Below, in pieces: positions 10,239 to 18,540 of a stretch of DNA of 64,000 nt. Position 1 is the stretch's first letter, and each line of letters starts with the position of its first letter. The notes beneath the pieces were generated by a model. That model searched no databases. It was not told where the DNA came from and saw nothing but the letters and a program-made list of their open reading frames with translations. The DNA comes from Thioalkalivibrio sp. ALJ3 (GTDB lineage Bacteria > Pseudomonadota > Gammaproteobacteria > Ectothiorhodospirales > Ectothiorhodospiraceae), in contig NZ_KB897905.1 in assembly GCF_000377205.1 (NCBI RefSeq), forward strand, positions 124,001 to 188,000, read 5' to 3'. Position numbers and translations under genes: made by a program.

Positions 10239-11280
10239 CGGCACCCACCGGCTGGTGTTCCTTCAGGTAGATCGCCGCGTGCACCGGATCCAGCGCCACG
10301 CGCTCGCCCTCGCTCAGGCCACCCAGGATCTCGATATCGCCATCATATGTGCGGCCCACACGCACTTGACGAAAGCGCACCCGGTCCTCGTCGTCGATCA
10401 CGTACACGGCGGTAACCTCGCTGCGATAGACGACGGCCTCGCGCGGGACGGTCAGGCGCTCGACGTCGTCCAGGAAGAACGCCGTCTTCACGAACATGCC
10501 GGGGAACAGACCCAGGTCCTCCTGCTCCGGCAGATTCACGCGGATACGGAAGGTGGAGCTCGCCGGGTCGGCATAGGGGAAGATGGTCAGGCTCTCGGCC
10601 ACGAGCCGCTGGTCGTCATTCAGCAGAACCTCGGCCTCGCGGCGCTCGCGTACCGCGTGGATCAGCCGTTGCGGGATATCCACCTCCACGCGCAGACGGT
10701 CCAGGCTAATCCCCGAGAGCAGCGGCGAGCCGGGGCTGACCGACTCCCCGAACTCCACGTGGCGCTCAGTAACGATTCCGGAAAACGGTGCGAACACTTC
10801 GGTGTAACCCAGCTGCTCACGGGCCTCCTCGACGCGGGCCTCGGCCGAGCGCAAACGCGCCCGGGCCGATTCCAGCTCGGCCTCCGCGCGCTCGAATTCC
10901 GAACGCGATACCACGCCCCGCTCGAATACGTCCTGGATGCGGTTGAACTCGGAGCGTGCCTCGCCAAAGCGGGCACGGGCCTCGGCCAGATCGCCCTCGG
11001 CCTGGCTCACACGCGCCTGCTGCTCGGAATCGCTAATGCGCAACAGCAGCTCGTCCGCCTCGACGAAGTCGTCTACGTCGACGTAGATCTCGCGCACCCG
11101 GCCGGAGGTCTGCGCCGAGATCGTGGAACGCTGCACGGCCTCGACGCGACCATCCAGGATGCGCTCCTGCGCAAGGGCCTGGCGTTCGGCGGTCGCAGTC
11201 TCGAACGGAAAGTCCGCCTGGGCGGCGAACGGCAGTAGCAATAGGGCCCAGAGGGCCGGGCGCATCCACTTGGGTGTCAT
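10231..11280 (-). CDS. RND periplasmic adaptor (membrane fusion protein)
   Basis: A 349-residue HlyD/AcrA-type adaptor. Residues 1-22 form a Sec signal peptide ending AAQA. A lipoyl half-domain (STISAQTSGRVREIYVDVDDFVEADELLLRI), an alpha-helical hairpin of about 60 residues rich in Glu/Ala/Arg, the second lipoyl half and a beta-barrel domain (QRLIHAVRERREAEVLLND) follow. It links the downstream RND pump to an outer-membrane channel. Its promoter region holds a strong -35/-10 pair and an AT-rich dyad. Confidence 0.93.
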   Translation of the reverse strand: MTPKWMRPALWALLLLPFAAQADFPFETATAERQALAQERILDGRVEAVQRSTISAQTSGRVREIYVDVDDFVEADELLLRISDSEQQARVSQAEGDLAEARARFGEARSEFNRIQDVFERGVVSRSEFERAEAELESARARLRSAEARVEEAREQLGYTEVFAPFSGIVTERHVEFGESVSPGSPLLSGISLDRLRVEVDIPQRLIHAVRERREAEVLLNDDQRLVAESLTIFPYADPASSTFRIRVNLPEQEDLGLFPGMFVKTAFFLDDVERLTVPREAVVYRSEVTAVYVIDDEDRVRFRQVRVGRTYDGDIEILGGLSEGERVALDPVHAAIYLKEHQPVGADE

Positions 11281-11326
11281 CGGCTTAAGTTCCTTCCCTG
11301 CTATCGATTCCGGCGGGGCATCTTAT

Positions 11327-11342
11327 ATTAGAGTTTTCTAAT
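11327..11342. promoter_or_regulatory. AT-rich perfect dyad (candidate operator) of the RND operon
   Basis: ATTAGA-GTTT-TCTAAT: six-base perfect arms around a four-base spacer, in an AT-rich island unlike its surroundings. It sits 47-62 bases upstream of the adaptor ATG and directly downstream of the predicted -10, where a repressor would block initiation. Size and AT-richness suit an ArsR/SmtB- or MarR-type regulator, but no regulator gene is adjacent. Confidence 0.55.
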
Positions 11343-11370
11343 TTATACGCCGATTGCGCGCCAAGGGCAA
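11342..11370 (-). promoter_or_regulatory. sigma70-type promoter of the RND efflux operon
   Basis: Read on the minus strand, TTGCCC (11365-11370) and TATAAA (11342-11347) are separated by 17 bases, a good match to -35 and -10 elements. The dyad at 11327-11342 overlaps the start-site region. Confidence 0.55.
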
Positions 11371-11493
11371 CGCCGACGCCAGAAAATACCCTACGGTGAG
11401 TATAGCTATATCTTCAGGCGGCACACCGTGGCCTGCACGGCCCGTCCACTGGCCGTATCATGTGGCGCCTTAGCCAATCGAAGGGGAGCCGAG

Positions 11494-11835
11494 ATGCCGC
11501 TTCTGCGAGTCGAGACCAACGCCACCCTGCCCGACGATGCTGCGGGACTGTGCCAGCGCCTGTCCTCGCAGGTCGCCGAATGGCTGGGCAAACCGGAGGG
11601 CTACGTGATGGTCGCCTGCACGCACAACCCGGCGATGTGCTTCGCCGGCAGCACCGACCCGCTCGCCTACTGCGAGCTGAAGAGCATTGGCCTGCCCGAG
11701 GGCCTGACGCGCGAACTCTCGCGCAAGCTGTGCGATGCGCTGCAGGCCGAACTGGCTCTGGACCCGGCCCGGGTCTACATCGAGTTCGCCGACGCTCCGC
11801 GCCATTTTTGGGGTACCAACGGCACAACGTTCTGA
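11494..11835 (+). CDS. MIF/phenylpyruvate tautomerase-family protein
   Basis: A 113-residue member of the macrophage migration inhibitory factor family. The start at MPLLRVETN leaves Pro2 as the N-terminal catalytic base after Met removal and fits the family length of about 114. Other landmarks are KPEGYVMVAC (helix-strand with Lys33-like residue), the ELKSIG strand and the C-terminal IEFADAPRHFWGTNG. The expected activity is keto-enol tautomerisation; the physiological substrate in bacteria is unknown. A strong AAGGGGAG ribosome-binding site lies upstream. It is divergent from the RND operon and 58 bases before proS. Confidence 0.9.
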   Translation: MPLLRVETNATLPDDAAGLCQRLSSQVAEWLGKPEGYVMVACTHNPAMCFAGSTDPLAYCELKSIGLPEGLTRELSRKLCDALQAELALDPARVYIEFADAPRHFWGTNGTTF

Positions 11836-11893
11836 ATCGTCGCGGCCCGGTGGGCCGTCATTTCTCTCACGCACTTGATAACGGACTGCCCCG

Positions 11894-13603
11894 ATGCGCG
11901 TCTCGCAATTCCCGCTGAACACCCTGAAGGAAACCCCGGCCGACGCCGAAATCGTCTCCCACCAGCTGATGCTGCGTGCCGGCTATGTCCGGCGCCTGGC
12001 CGCCGGGCTGTACACCTGGTTGCCACTGGGGCTGCGCGTGCTGCGCCGGGTGGAGAACATCGTGCGCGAGGAGATGGACCGCGCGGGCGCGCTGGAGGTG
12101 CTGATGCCGGCCGTGCAGCCAGCCGAACTGTGGCAGGAGTCCGGTCGCTGGGACTTCTACGGCGCCGAGCTGCTGCGCCTGAAGGATCGCCACGAGCGCG
12201 ACTTCTGCTTCGGGCCGACCCACGAGGAAGTCATCACCGATCTCGTGCGCCGCGAGATCCGCAGCTACCGCCAGCTGCCGGTCAACTACTACCAGATCCA
12301 GACCAAGTTCCGTGACGAGCGCCGCCCGCGCTTCGGCGTAATGCGCGCCCGCGAGTTCCTGATGAAGGACGCCTACTCCTTCCACCTGGATGCCGCCTCG
12401 CTGGGGCAGACCTACCAGCAGATGCACGATGCCTACTGCCGCATCTTCGGACGCTGCGGACTGGACTTCCGCGCGGTAGAGGCCGACACCGGCGCGATCG
12501 GCGGCAACGCCTCGCACGAATTTCACGTGCTCGCCAGTTCGGGCGAAGACGCGATCGCCTTCTCCCCGGGCGGCTATGCCGCCAACGTCGAGCTCGCCAC
12601 GTGCCCGAAGCCGGCCCAGGCCCCGCCCCCCAGCGGTGAAATGGAAAAGATCGCGACCCCCGGGGTCCATACCATCGAGGACCTGGCGAACTTTCTCGAC
12701 ATCCCGACCGCACAGACCGTCAAGACCCTGGTCGTCGCCGCCTCCGACGAGGTCGATGCCGATCTGGTCGCGCTGGTCCTGCGCGGCGACCACGAGCTCA
12801 ATGCCGTGAAGGCCGAGAAACACCCGTGGGTTGCCGAACCCCTGCGCATGGCCGAGGCGGCCGAGATCCGTGCCGCCTTCGGCGCCGACCCGGGTTCGCT
12901 GGGGCCCGTGGGCAGTCCGATCCCGGTGCTGGCCGATCGGACCGCACTCGGCATGGCCGACATGGTGGTTGGGGCCAACGAGGACGGCCACCACCTCAAG
13001 CACGTGAACTGGGAGCGCGACCTGCCCAGTCCGGAGAGCGCCGATCTGCGCAACATCACCGAGGGCGAGCCAGCCCCGGACGGCTCCGGCCCGATCGAGA
13101 TCCGCCGTGGTATCGAGGTCGGCCACATCTTCCAGCTCGGGGACAAATATTCGCAGGCCCTGGGTGCGCGTGTGCTCGACGAGGACGGCCGCGAACAGGT
13201 GGTGACCATGGGCTGTTATGGCATCGGCGTCTCGCGCGTGGTCGCCGCCGCGATCGAGCAGAACTCGGACGAGCGCGGCATCTGCTGGCCGACAGCGATC
13301 GCCCCCTTCGACATCGCCCTGTGCCCGATAGGCGCCAAGAAGTCCCAGCGCGTGCGCGAGGCCGCAGAGCAGCTGCACGACGAACTGGAGGCCGCCGGCT
13401 TCCAGGTCCTGCTGGACGACCGCGAACAGCGTCCCGGCGTAATGTTCGCCGACATGGAGCTGATCGGCATCCCGCACCGCCTGGTCATCGGCGAACGCGG
13501 CCTAGACGCCGGCGAACTCGAATACCAGGTGCGCACCGCCAGCGAGGCCGAACACCTCCCGATGGACGGCCTGCTCGACGCCCTGCGCGAACGCCTGCAA
13601 TGA
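11894..13603 (+). CDS. proS: prolyl-tRNA synthetase (bacterial type)
   Basis: A 569-residue class II ProRS of the long bacterial form. Motif 1 lies around [20 protein letters not shown], motif 2 around [21 protein letters not shown] and motif 3 near [15 protein letters not shown], and the C-terminal anticodon-binding domain starts at IALCPIG. A YbaK-like editing insertion occupies about residues 230-385 ([24 protein letters not shown]), which removes mischarged Ala-tRNA-Pro. Size is normal. Confidence 0.98.
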   Translation: MRVSQFPLNTLKETPADAEIVSHQLMLRAGYVRRLAAGLYTWLPLGLRVLRRVENIVREEMDRAGALEVLMPAVQPAELWQESGRWDFYGAELLRLKDRHERDFCFGPTHEEVITDLVRREIRSYRQLPVNYYQIQTKFRDERRPRFGVMRAREFLMKDAYSFHLDAASLGQTYQQMHDAYCRIFGRCGLDFRAVEADTGAIGGNASHEFHVLASSGEDAIAFSPGGYAANVELATCPKPAQAPPPSGEMEKIATPGVHTIEDLANFLDIPTAQTVKTLVVAASDEVDADLVALVLRGDHELNAVKAEKHPWVAEPLRMAEAAEIRAAFGADPGSLGPVGSPIPVLADRTALGMADMVVGANEDGHHLKHVNWERDLPSPESADLRNITEGEPAPDGSGPIEIRRGIEVGHIFQLGDKYSQALGARVLDEDGREQVVTMGCYGIGVSRVVAAAIEQNSDERGICWPTAIAPFDIALCPIGAKKSQRVREAAEQLHDELEAAGFQVLLDDREQRPGVMFADMELIGIPHRLVIGERGLDAGELEYQVRTASEAEHLPMDGLLDALRERLQ

Positions 13604-13715
13604 CCGCTCGGCGGTCACCGCACCTCGTTCGCAGCCAAGGGCGAGGAAGCAGCGGACGCATATCTGGATCGGCGTTCCATTAGATGTCCCGATACGGCAA
13701 CCGTTTGCGCACTAA

Positions 13716-13730
13716 TAACGTAGCGCGTTA
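13716..13730. promoter_or_regulatory. dyad upstream of higBA (candidate autorepressor site)
   Basis: TAACG-TAGCG-CGTTA: five-base perfect arms, 10-24 bases before the higB ATG in a short AT-rich stretch. HigA antitoxins usually repress their own promoter by binding such short palindromes; the assignment here rests on position. Confidence 0.45.
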
Positions 13731-13740
13731 ATATTGATCC

Positions 13741-14022
13741 ATGATCCAGAGCTACCGCGGCAAGGAAGCCGCGCGGCTGGCCCGGGGCGAGAGGGCGCGC
13801 CGGCTTCCCAACGAGGTAACGCACCGGGCACGAATGCGTCTGGCGCGCATCCACGCTGCCACACGCCTCGAGGATCTGCGCCAGCCTCCCTCGCATCGAC
13901 TAGAGGCCCTGAAAGGCGGCCGCGCAGGCCAGCACAGCATCAGGATCAACGACCAGTGGCGCATCTGCTTTGAATGGCGAGACGGTCACGCCTACAACGT
14001 CGAGATCGTTGACTACCACTGA
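13741..14022 (+). CDS. higB: HigB/RelE-family toxin
   Basis: A 93-residue RelE-superfamily toxin of the HigB/killer-protein type, expected to cleave mRNA on the ribosome. Typical features are the N-terminal IQSYRGKEAARLARGE, the central RLARIHAATRLEDLRQPPSHRLEALKG and the C-terminal sheet SIRINDQWRICFEWRDGHAYNVEIVDYH, with the basic and aromatic residues of the active site. The HigA gene follows after 28 bases. The pair sits between proS and the SLC13 permease without mobile-element remnants. Confidence 0.93.
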   Translation: MIQSYRGKEAARLARGERARRLPNEVTHRARMRLARIHAATRLEDLRQPPSHRLEALKGGRAGQHSIRINDQWRICFEWRDGHAYNVEIVDYH

Positions 14023-14050
14023 CTCGACGACCACCACCACGGAGGCGACG

Positions 14051-14350
14051 ATGACAACTCAGCATATCGAGGCCCCGATCCACCCAGGCCAGCACTTGGC
14101 CGAATTCATCGAGGAGGCAGGCATCAGCCAGTACCGCCTAGCGCACGACATCAGCGTGCCCCCCCGTCGAATCAACGAGATCGTGCAGGGCAAGCGCGCG
14201 ATCACGGCGGATACGGCGCTTCGCCTGGGCCGTTATTTCCGCACCTCGCCCGAGTTCTGGATGAACCTCCAGGATCACTTCGAGCTCGATCAGGCCCGCC
14301 AGTCCCTGGGGCCTCGGCTCGAGCAAGAAGTACGTCCACGCGTTGCCTGA
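14051..14350 (+). CDS. higA: HigA-family antitoxin (XRE-type HTH)
   Basis: A 99-residue antitoxin. HPGQHLAEFIEEAGISQYRLAHDI is the start of a helix-turn-helix domain, followed by the recognition helix VPPRRINEIVQGKRAITADTALRLGRYF and the HigA signature TSPEFWMNLQ. The start was set at MTTQHIEAPIHPG, eight bases after a GGAGG site; an in-frame upstream Met would run through a Thr-rich artefactual stretch. It neutralises HigB and probably represses the operon. Confidence 0.93.
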   Translation: MTTQHIEAPIHPGQHLAEFIEEAGISQYRLAHDISVPPRRINEIVQGKRAITADTALRLGRYFRTSPEFWMNLQDHFELDQARQSLGPRLEQEVRPRVA

Positions 14351-14416
14351 TTTAGGCGGCTCCCGCATCGACGACCGTCCCGCCCCAACCGATCCCGACA
14401 AACAGGGCCTCCTCTG

Positions 14417-16279
14417 ATGGAATCGGTCGCCTTCACCCTGGAAATGGGGATCGTGTTCGGGCTGCTGGTCCTGACGATCCTGCTGTTCGTCACCGAGATT
14501 ATCCGGATCGACCTGGCGGCGCTGAGCGTACTGTTCCTGCTCGGCATGGTCGCGCTGGTACCGGGCGTGGCGCCAATCGTCGAGGGGGAGGAACTGTTCT
14601 CGGGCTTCGCCTCGAACGCGGTGATCGCGATCATCGCGGTGATGATTATCGGCACGGGCCTGGACCGCTCCGGGGTGATGAACCGCCTGGCCGACCTGAT
14701 CCTGCGCTTTGGCGGGCACACCGAACGTCGGGTCATGGCCACGACCTCGGGTGCCGTGGGCATCGTCACCTCCTTCATGCAGAACATCGGGGCCGCCGCC
14801 CTGTTCATGCCGGTGATCAACCGCATCGGCGCGGCCGCGCGCATCCCGCGCTCGCGCCTGCTGATGCCGATGGGCTTTGCCGCCATCGTAGGCGGCACGC
14901 TGACGCTGGTCGCCTCCAGCCCGCTGATCCTGCTCAACGACCTGATGCCCGGGCACCTGGACGACTTCGGGCTGTTCGACGTGACCCCGATCGGGCTGGC
15001 GCTGCTGGCCACCCTGATCCTGTACTTCGCAATCCTCGGGCACTGGGTCCTGCCAGCCCGCGAGCCCTGGAGCGAGGACCCGGACGAGAGCCGGGTACAG
15101 ACCACCTCGGCCTGGTTCCGGGACGTATATGGCATGGACTTCGGTGTGCGCGAGGCCCGCCTGGGCGAGGACAGCTCGCTGGCCGGGATGCGCGTGGGCG
15201 ACTTCGAGGCCGCCTTTGACGTGCATGTGGTGGGCGTCACCACCGGCGACGAGACCCGCATCGAGCCCAACCGCGAAATCGAACTGGAACGCGGTGCTCA
15301 CCTGGCCATCCTGGGCCCGGTCACCACGATCGAGAAGACCTGCGGCAACACCGGGACAATCCTCAAGGACAAACTGGACGTATTCGCGCGTGCAATGTCG
15401 GCCCGTTATGGCGGGATTGCCGAGGTGATCGTACCCCCCGGCTCCGACCTGATCGGCCAGACCGTGCGTGACAAGGGTATGCGCCGGACCTACGGCATCT
15501 CCGTACTCCGTATCCAGCGCGGGGACGACCTGATCATCGACGAGGTCCCCGATACCCCGCTCAAGGCCGGCGACACCCTCGTGGTGCATACCCCCTGGGA
15601 ACACCTGCAGGCACTGGAGGATGACCGCGACTTCGTCGTGGTCACCAGCCGCTACCCGCGTCGTCGGCGCGAAGCGCCCGCCAGCCATCGGCCGCTGGCC
15701 GCCCTCGGCTCGCTGGCGCTGGGACTGGGACTGGTGCTGTTCACCGATCTGCCTTTGGCACTGGCCCTGCTGGGGGGTGCGCTGGGGATGATCTTGACCG
15801 GCGTGATCGCGATGGACGAGGCCTACCGCGGTATCAGCTGGAAGACAGTGTTTCTGCTGGCCTCGCTGATCCCGCTGGGGCTCGCGGTGGAGAACTCCGG
15901 CGCCGGCGAATGGATCGCGACCAACGGCATGGCACAACTGGAGGGGATGCCGGTCTGGGTGCTACAGGTCGCAGTGTTCCTGCTGACCACCTTCTTCACG
16001 CTGGTGATGTCGAATGTGGGAGCCACCGTCCTGCTGGTCCCGCTGGCCGTCAGCTTCGCCACCGTCGCCCAGGGTGTGGGCATCGACGCCGATCCGCGGG
16101 TGTTCGCGCTGATCGTGGCGATCGCCGCGTCCAACTCCTTCCTGCTACCCACCCACCAGGTGAATGCCCTGATCATGGACCCGGGCGGCTACCGCGTGGC
16201 CGACTACCTGCGCGCCGGCTCGCTGATGACCCTGCTGTTCATGGTCGTCTCGCTGATGGTGATCAACCTGATCTTCTGA
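14417..16279 (+). CDS. SLC13-family permease with two TrkA-C domains
   Basis: A 620-residue DASS/SLC13-type anion permease. Five to six membrane helices precede a cytoplasmic insert of about 190 residues (210-400) that contains two RCK-C/TrkA-C-like domains (REARLGEDSSLAGMRVGDFEAAFDV; EVIVPPGSDLIGQTVRDKGMR). Further helices close the protein, with the conserved TFFTLVMSNVGATVLLVPLAVS and the loop SNSFLLPTHQVNALIM. Substrates of this group include sulfate and dicarboxylates; the specificity here is not visible. It is followed by the structured palindromic repeat and by convergent dnaQ. Confidence 0.9.
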   Translation: MESVAFTLEMGIVFGLLVLTILLFVTEIIRIDLAALSVLFLLGMVALVPGVAPIVEGEELFSGFASNAVIAIIAVMIIGTGLDRSGVMNRLADLILRFGGHTERRVMATTSGAVGIVTSFMQNIGAAALFMPVINRIGAAARIPRSRLLMPMGFAAIVGGTLTLVASSPLILLNDLMPGHLDDFGLFDVTPIGLALLATLILYFAILGHWVLPAREPWSEDPDESRVQTTSAWFRDVYGMDFGVREARLGEDSSLAGMRVGDFEAAFDVHVVGVTTGDETRIEPNREIELERGAHLAILGPVTTIEKTCGNTGTILKDKLDVFARAMSARYGGIAEVIVPPGSDLIGQTVRDKGMRRTYGISVLRIQRGDDLIIDEVPDTPLKAGDTLVVHTPWEHLQALEDDRDFVVVTSRYPRRRREAPASHRPLAALGSLALGLGLVLFTDLPLALALLGGALGMILTGVIAMDEAYRGISWKTVFLLASLIPLGLAVENSGAGEWIATNGMAQLEGMPVWVLQVAVFLLTTFFTLVMSNVGATVLLVPLAVSFATVAQGVGIDADPRVFALIVAIAASNSFLLPTHQVNALIMDPGGYRVADYLRAGSLMTLLFMVVSLMVINLIF

Positions 16280-16306
16280 CCATGACCGGCCGCGCCGGGA
16301 GGCCAA

Positions 16307-16591
16307 AGGGAAACACTGATCAATGTACACGCTCGCGCTCGAGTCGCTTTTGCGTACGAACAAGGCGCGGTGACTGCCGTGCAGTCATTCTGCACAAGGG
16401 AACCGCAACGCCGTGCGCGCGCAAAAGCGGCCGAGCCCCGTCTCTCAGTAGCTTGTAGGGGTTGGCACCCCAGGTTCCCCGATTCTGCGTTGCGCCGCTT
16501 GCGGGTAGAACCACTACCCGCTGCCCGACGCGCCTTGTCTCGGAAAACCTGGGGTGCCAACGCGAGTGTGTACATTGATCAGTGTTTCCCT
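16307..16591. repeat. structured palindromic element, copy A (285 bp)
   Basis: Terminal inverted repeats of 31 bases (16307-16337 and 16561-16591, one mismatch) begin AGGGAAACACTGATC. Inside are two blocks shared with copy B at 59495-59725: about 16338-16413 and about 16501-16560. Stems seen: GACTGC/GCAGTC (16372-16386) with the alternative GTGCAG/CTGCAC (16379-16395), CAAGGCGCG/CGCGCCTTG (16361-16369 with 16529-16537) and GCGGGTAG/CTACCCGC (16501-16521). A private stem pairs about 16460-16475 with 16546-16561. The centre differs in length and sequence from copy B. There is no transposase and no plausible gene inside. It lies between convergent genes and ends three bases before the dnaQ stop codon. 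Confidence 0.9.
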
Positions 16592-16594
16592 ACG

Positions 16595-17311
16595 TCAGGA
16601 CGAGGTCGCGCGCCAGCGACAGGCCCCACCAGCGGACTCGTCCAGCGTGCGCAGCAGGGCCTCGTGCGCGGCCTGTTCGTCGGCGTCCGGTTCGATCACC
16701 GGTAGGGGCTTGCCGGAGCGCTGCGCGCGCACCGGCGCACCAGCCTCGGCACCACCCTCGCCCCCGGCGTCCAGCCCGAGCGCCACCTGCCCCCCGGTCA
16801 TCGCCAGATAAACGTCCGCCAGCAGCTCGGCATCGAGCAGCGCGCCGTGCAGCGTGCGCCCGGAGGCATCGATCTCGTAGCGCTTGCACAGCGCGTCCAG
16901 CGAGTTGCGCGTGCCCGGGTGCATACGCCGTGCCATGACCAGCGAATCCAGCACGGTGCAGGCCTCCGCCAGCTCCGTCACGGGCGCGGCGTCGCCCAGC
17001 AGGCGCAACTCGTGATTGAGGAAGCCGACATCGAACGGCGCATTGTGGATGATCAGCTCGGCCCCGCGCACGAACTCGATGAACTCGCCGACCACATCGG
17101 CGAAACGCGGCTTGTCGGCGAGGAACTCGTTAGTGATCCCGTGGATCTCGATCGCCCCGGCATCGATCTCGCGATCCGGCTGCAGGTACTCGTGCAGTTT
17201 GCGCCCGGTCGGGCGACGGTTGTCCAATTCCAGGCAACCGATCTCGATGATGCGGTGCCCTTCGCCCGGCTCCAGGCCGGTGGTCTCGGTATCCAGCACG
17301 ATCTGTCGCAT
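16595..17311 (-). CDS. dnaQ: DNA polymerase III epsilon subunit (proofreading exonuclease)
   Basis: A 238-residue DnaQ. The DEDDh exonuclease motifs are present: Exo I DTETTGLEPGEGHRIIEIG, Exo II HNAPFDVGFLNHEL and Exo III HGALLDAELLADVY, with the catalytic His just before the last Asp. The C-terminal tail should bind the alpha subunit. The start at MRQIVLDTETTG matches the family. Its start lies ten bases after the rnhA stop, the usual rnhA-dnaQ order. Its 3' end abuts the palindromic repeat, which may act as transcription terminator. Confidence 0.97.
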   Translation of the reverse strand: MRQIVLDTETTGLEPGEGHRIIEIGCLELDNRRPTGRKLHEYLQPDREIDAGAIEIHGITNEFLADKPRFADVVGEFIEFVRGAELIIHNAPFDVGFLNHELRLLGDAAPVTELAEACTVLDSLVMARRMHPGTRNSLDALCKRYEIDASGRTLHGALLDAELLADVYLAMTGGQVALGLDAGGEGGAEAGAPVRAQRSGKPLPVIEPDADEQAAHEALLRTLDESAGGACRWRATSS

Positions 17312-17321
17312 GGTGACGGTC

Positions 17322-17783
17322 TCAATTCTCGATGGGTTGGCCGGCCAGCAGCGCGTCGATCCCCGCATTGGCCAGCTGGTCCGCGCGCTCGTTCTCCGGG
17401 TGGCCACTGTGACCGCGCACCCAGTACCACTCGATGTCGTGGCGCGCGGCCTGGGCGTCGAGCGCCTCCCACAGGTCACGATTCTTCACCGGGGAGCCAC
17501 TGGCGGACTTCCAGTTACGGCGTTTCCAGCCGGGCAGCCATTCGGTCACGCCCTGCTTGACGTATTTCGAATCCGTGACCAGTTCCACCCTGCAGGGGCG
17601 CTTGAGCGTCCCCAGGGCACGGATGGCGGCCGTCAATTCCATGCGGTTGTTGGTCGTCTCGGGCTCCGCCCCGTGCAGCTCGCGCTCGGTGCCGCGATAG
17701 CGCAGGATCGCGCCCCAGCCACCGGGGCCGGGGTTACCGCGACAGGCGCCATCGGTATAGATGTACACACGCTCTTCATCCAT
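17322..17783 (-). CDS. rnhA: ribonuclease HI
   Basis: A 153-residue RNase HI that degrades RNA in RNA:DNA hybrids. The four catalytic acids are visible: Asp in [11 protein letters not shown], Glu in [10 protein letters not shown], Asp in VTDSKYV and Asp in [10 protein letters not shown], with the His of [10 protein letters not shown]. The basic handle [15 protein letters not shown] is present. Start [12 protein letters not shown]. Its first eight bases overlap the end of the upstream methyltransferase gene. Confidence 0.98.
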   Translation of the reverse strand: MDEERVYIYTDGACRGNPGPGGWGAILRYRGTERELHGAEPETTNNRMELTAAIRALGTLKRPCRVELVTDSKYVKQGVTEWLPGWKRRNWKSASGSPVKNRDLWEALDAQAARHDIEWYWVRGHSGHPENERADQLANAGIDALLAGQPIEN

Positions 17784-18540
17784 GGACTGACTTCGATTCG
17801 CTGCGGCTCGAAGTGCGCGAGGATACCAGCCCCGGCCGCAGGCGGGGGCCCGGGCTGGCGAAGCGATACTGCGTAGCCGGACGCAACGGCAGGTCCACCC
17901 GCTTGTGGGCAACCGTCAGGATCACGCTGGCCAGAGGCGGCAACCCCCGACGGGTCCAGGCATCCACCGGGGCCAGCCGCTGCTGCCAGGTTTCGGACAG
18001 ACCGGGAGGCAGCAGACTGAGGCTCCACTGCTCCAGCACCTCCAGATCGGCGGACTCCATGAACTCGCGGTACTGGCGACGCCGGAGCCCCTCGGGCAGC
18101 GGCGAAACCCGAACCCCGCCCTGATCACCCAGCTGCAGGCGGTTGCCCTCCAGCATGAAGATCATGCCCTCCGGCTCCAGTACCCGCGCGGCCTCGGCCA
18201 CCACGGCGGCCGGCAGATCACTGTAGGCACAGGGATGAGCCAGCACGATGCGGCGCGCGCAGTCCGATTCCAGCGGCCAGAACTCCGGCTCCATCAATAG
18301 CCCGGGACGCGAGGAGTCCATGCGCACGATCGGACCACCCAGGGTGTCGGATTCCTCCAGCATCGGGACCGGCGAGAGCTCGATCGCCACCTCTCCGGGG
18401 CCGGGTGCGGCATGTTGCCGAATGCGTTGCAAAAGCCGCTCGCGAACCCGCCGACCCTGCGGCTTCTCGTACCAGTGAGAAAGCCAGCGCAAAAAAGGGT
18501 CTTGGTGATACTCCGAGTGTGGTTTATCCTTCAGCGCCAT
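17776..18540 (-). CDS. YafS-like SAM-dependent methyltransferase-fold protein
   Basis: A 254-residue protein resembling E. coli YafS by content and position. The N-terminus [18 protein letters not shown] and the middle [23 protein letters not shown] fit a class I methyltransferase fold. The glycine-rich SAM motif is weak ([13 protein letters not shown]), as in this family. The substrate is unknown. E. coli has yafS-rnhA-dnaQ in the same order. Its ATG overlaps the ATG of divergent mltD (see findings). Confidence 0.8.
   Translation of the reverse strand: MALKDKPHSEYHQDPFLRWLSHWYEKPQGRRVRERLLQRIRQHAAPGPGEVAIELSPVPMLEESDTLGGPIVRMDSSRPGLLMEPEFWPLESDCARRIVLAHPCAYSDLPAAVVAEAARVLEPEGMIFMLEGNRLQLGDQGGVRVSPLPEGLRRRQYREFMESADLEVLEQWSLSLLPPGLSETWQQRLAPVDAWTRRGLPPLASVILTVAHKRVDLPLRPATQYRFASPGPRLRPGLVSSRTSSRSESKSVHG

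Noticed and set aside
16307-16591. Short open frames inside the palindromic element
   Set aside because: They recur because the element recurs; they span inverted repeats, lack ribosome-binding sites and do not look like proteins.
16307-16591. Reading the element as a complete insertion sequence
   Set aside because: It is under 300 bases, has no transposase, and copy A shows no clear target duplication; at most it is a non-autonomous derivative.
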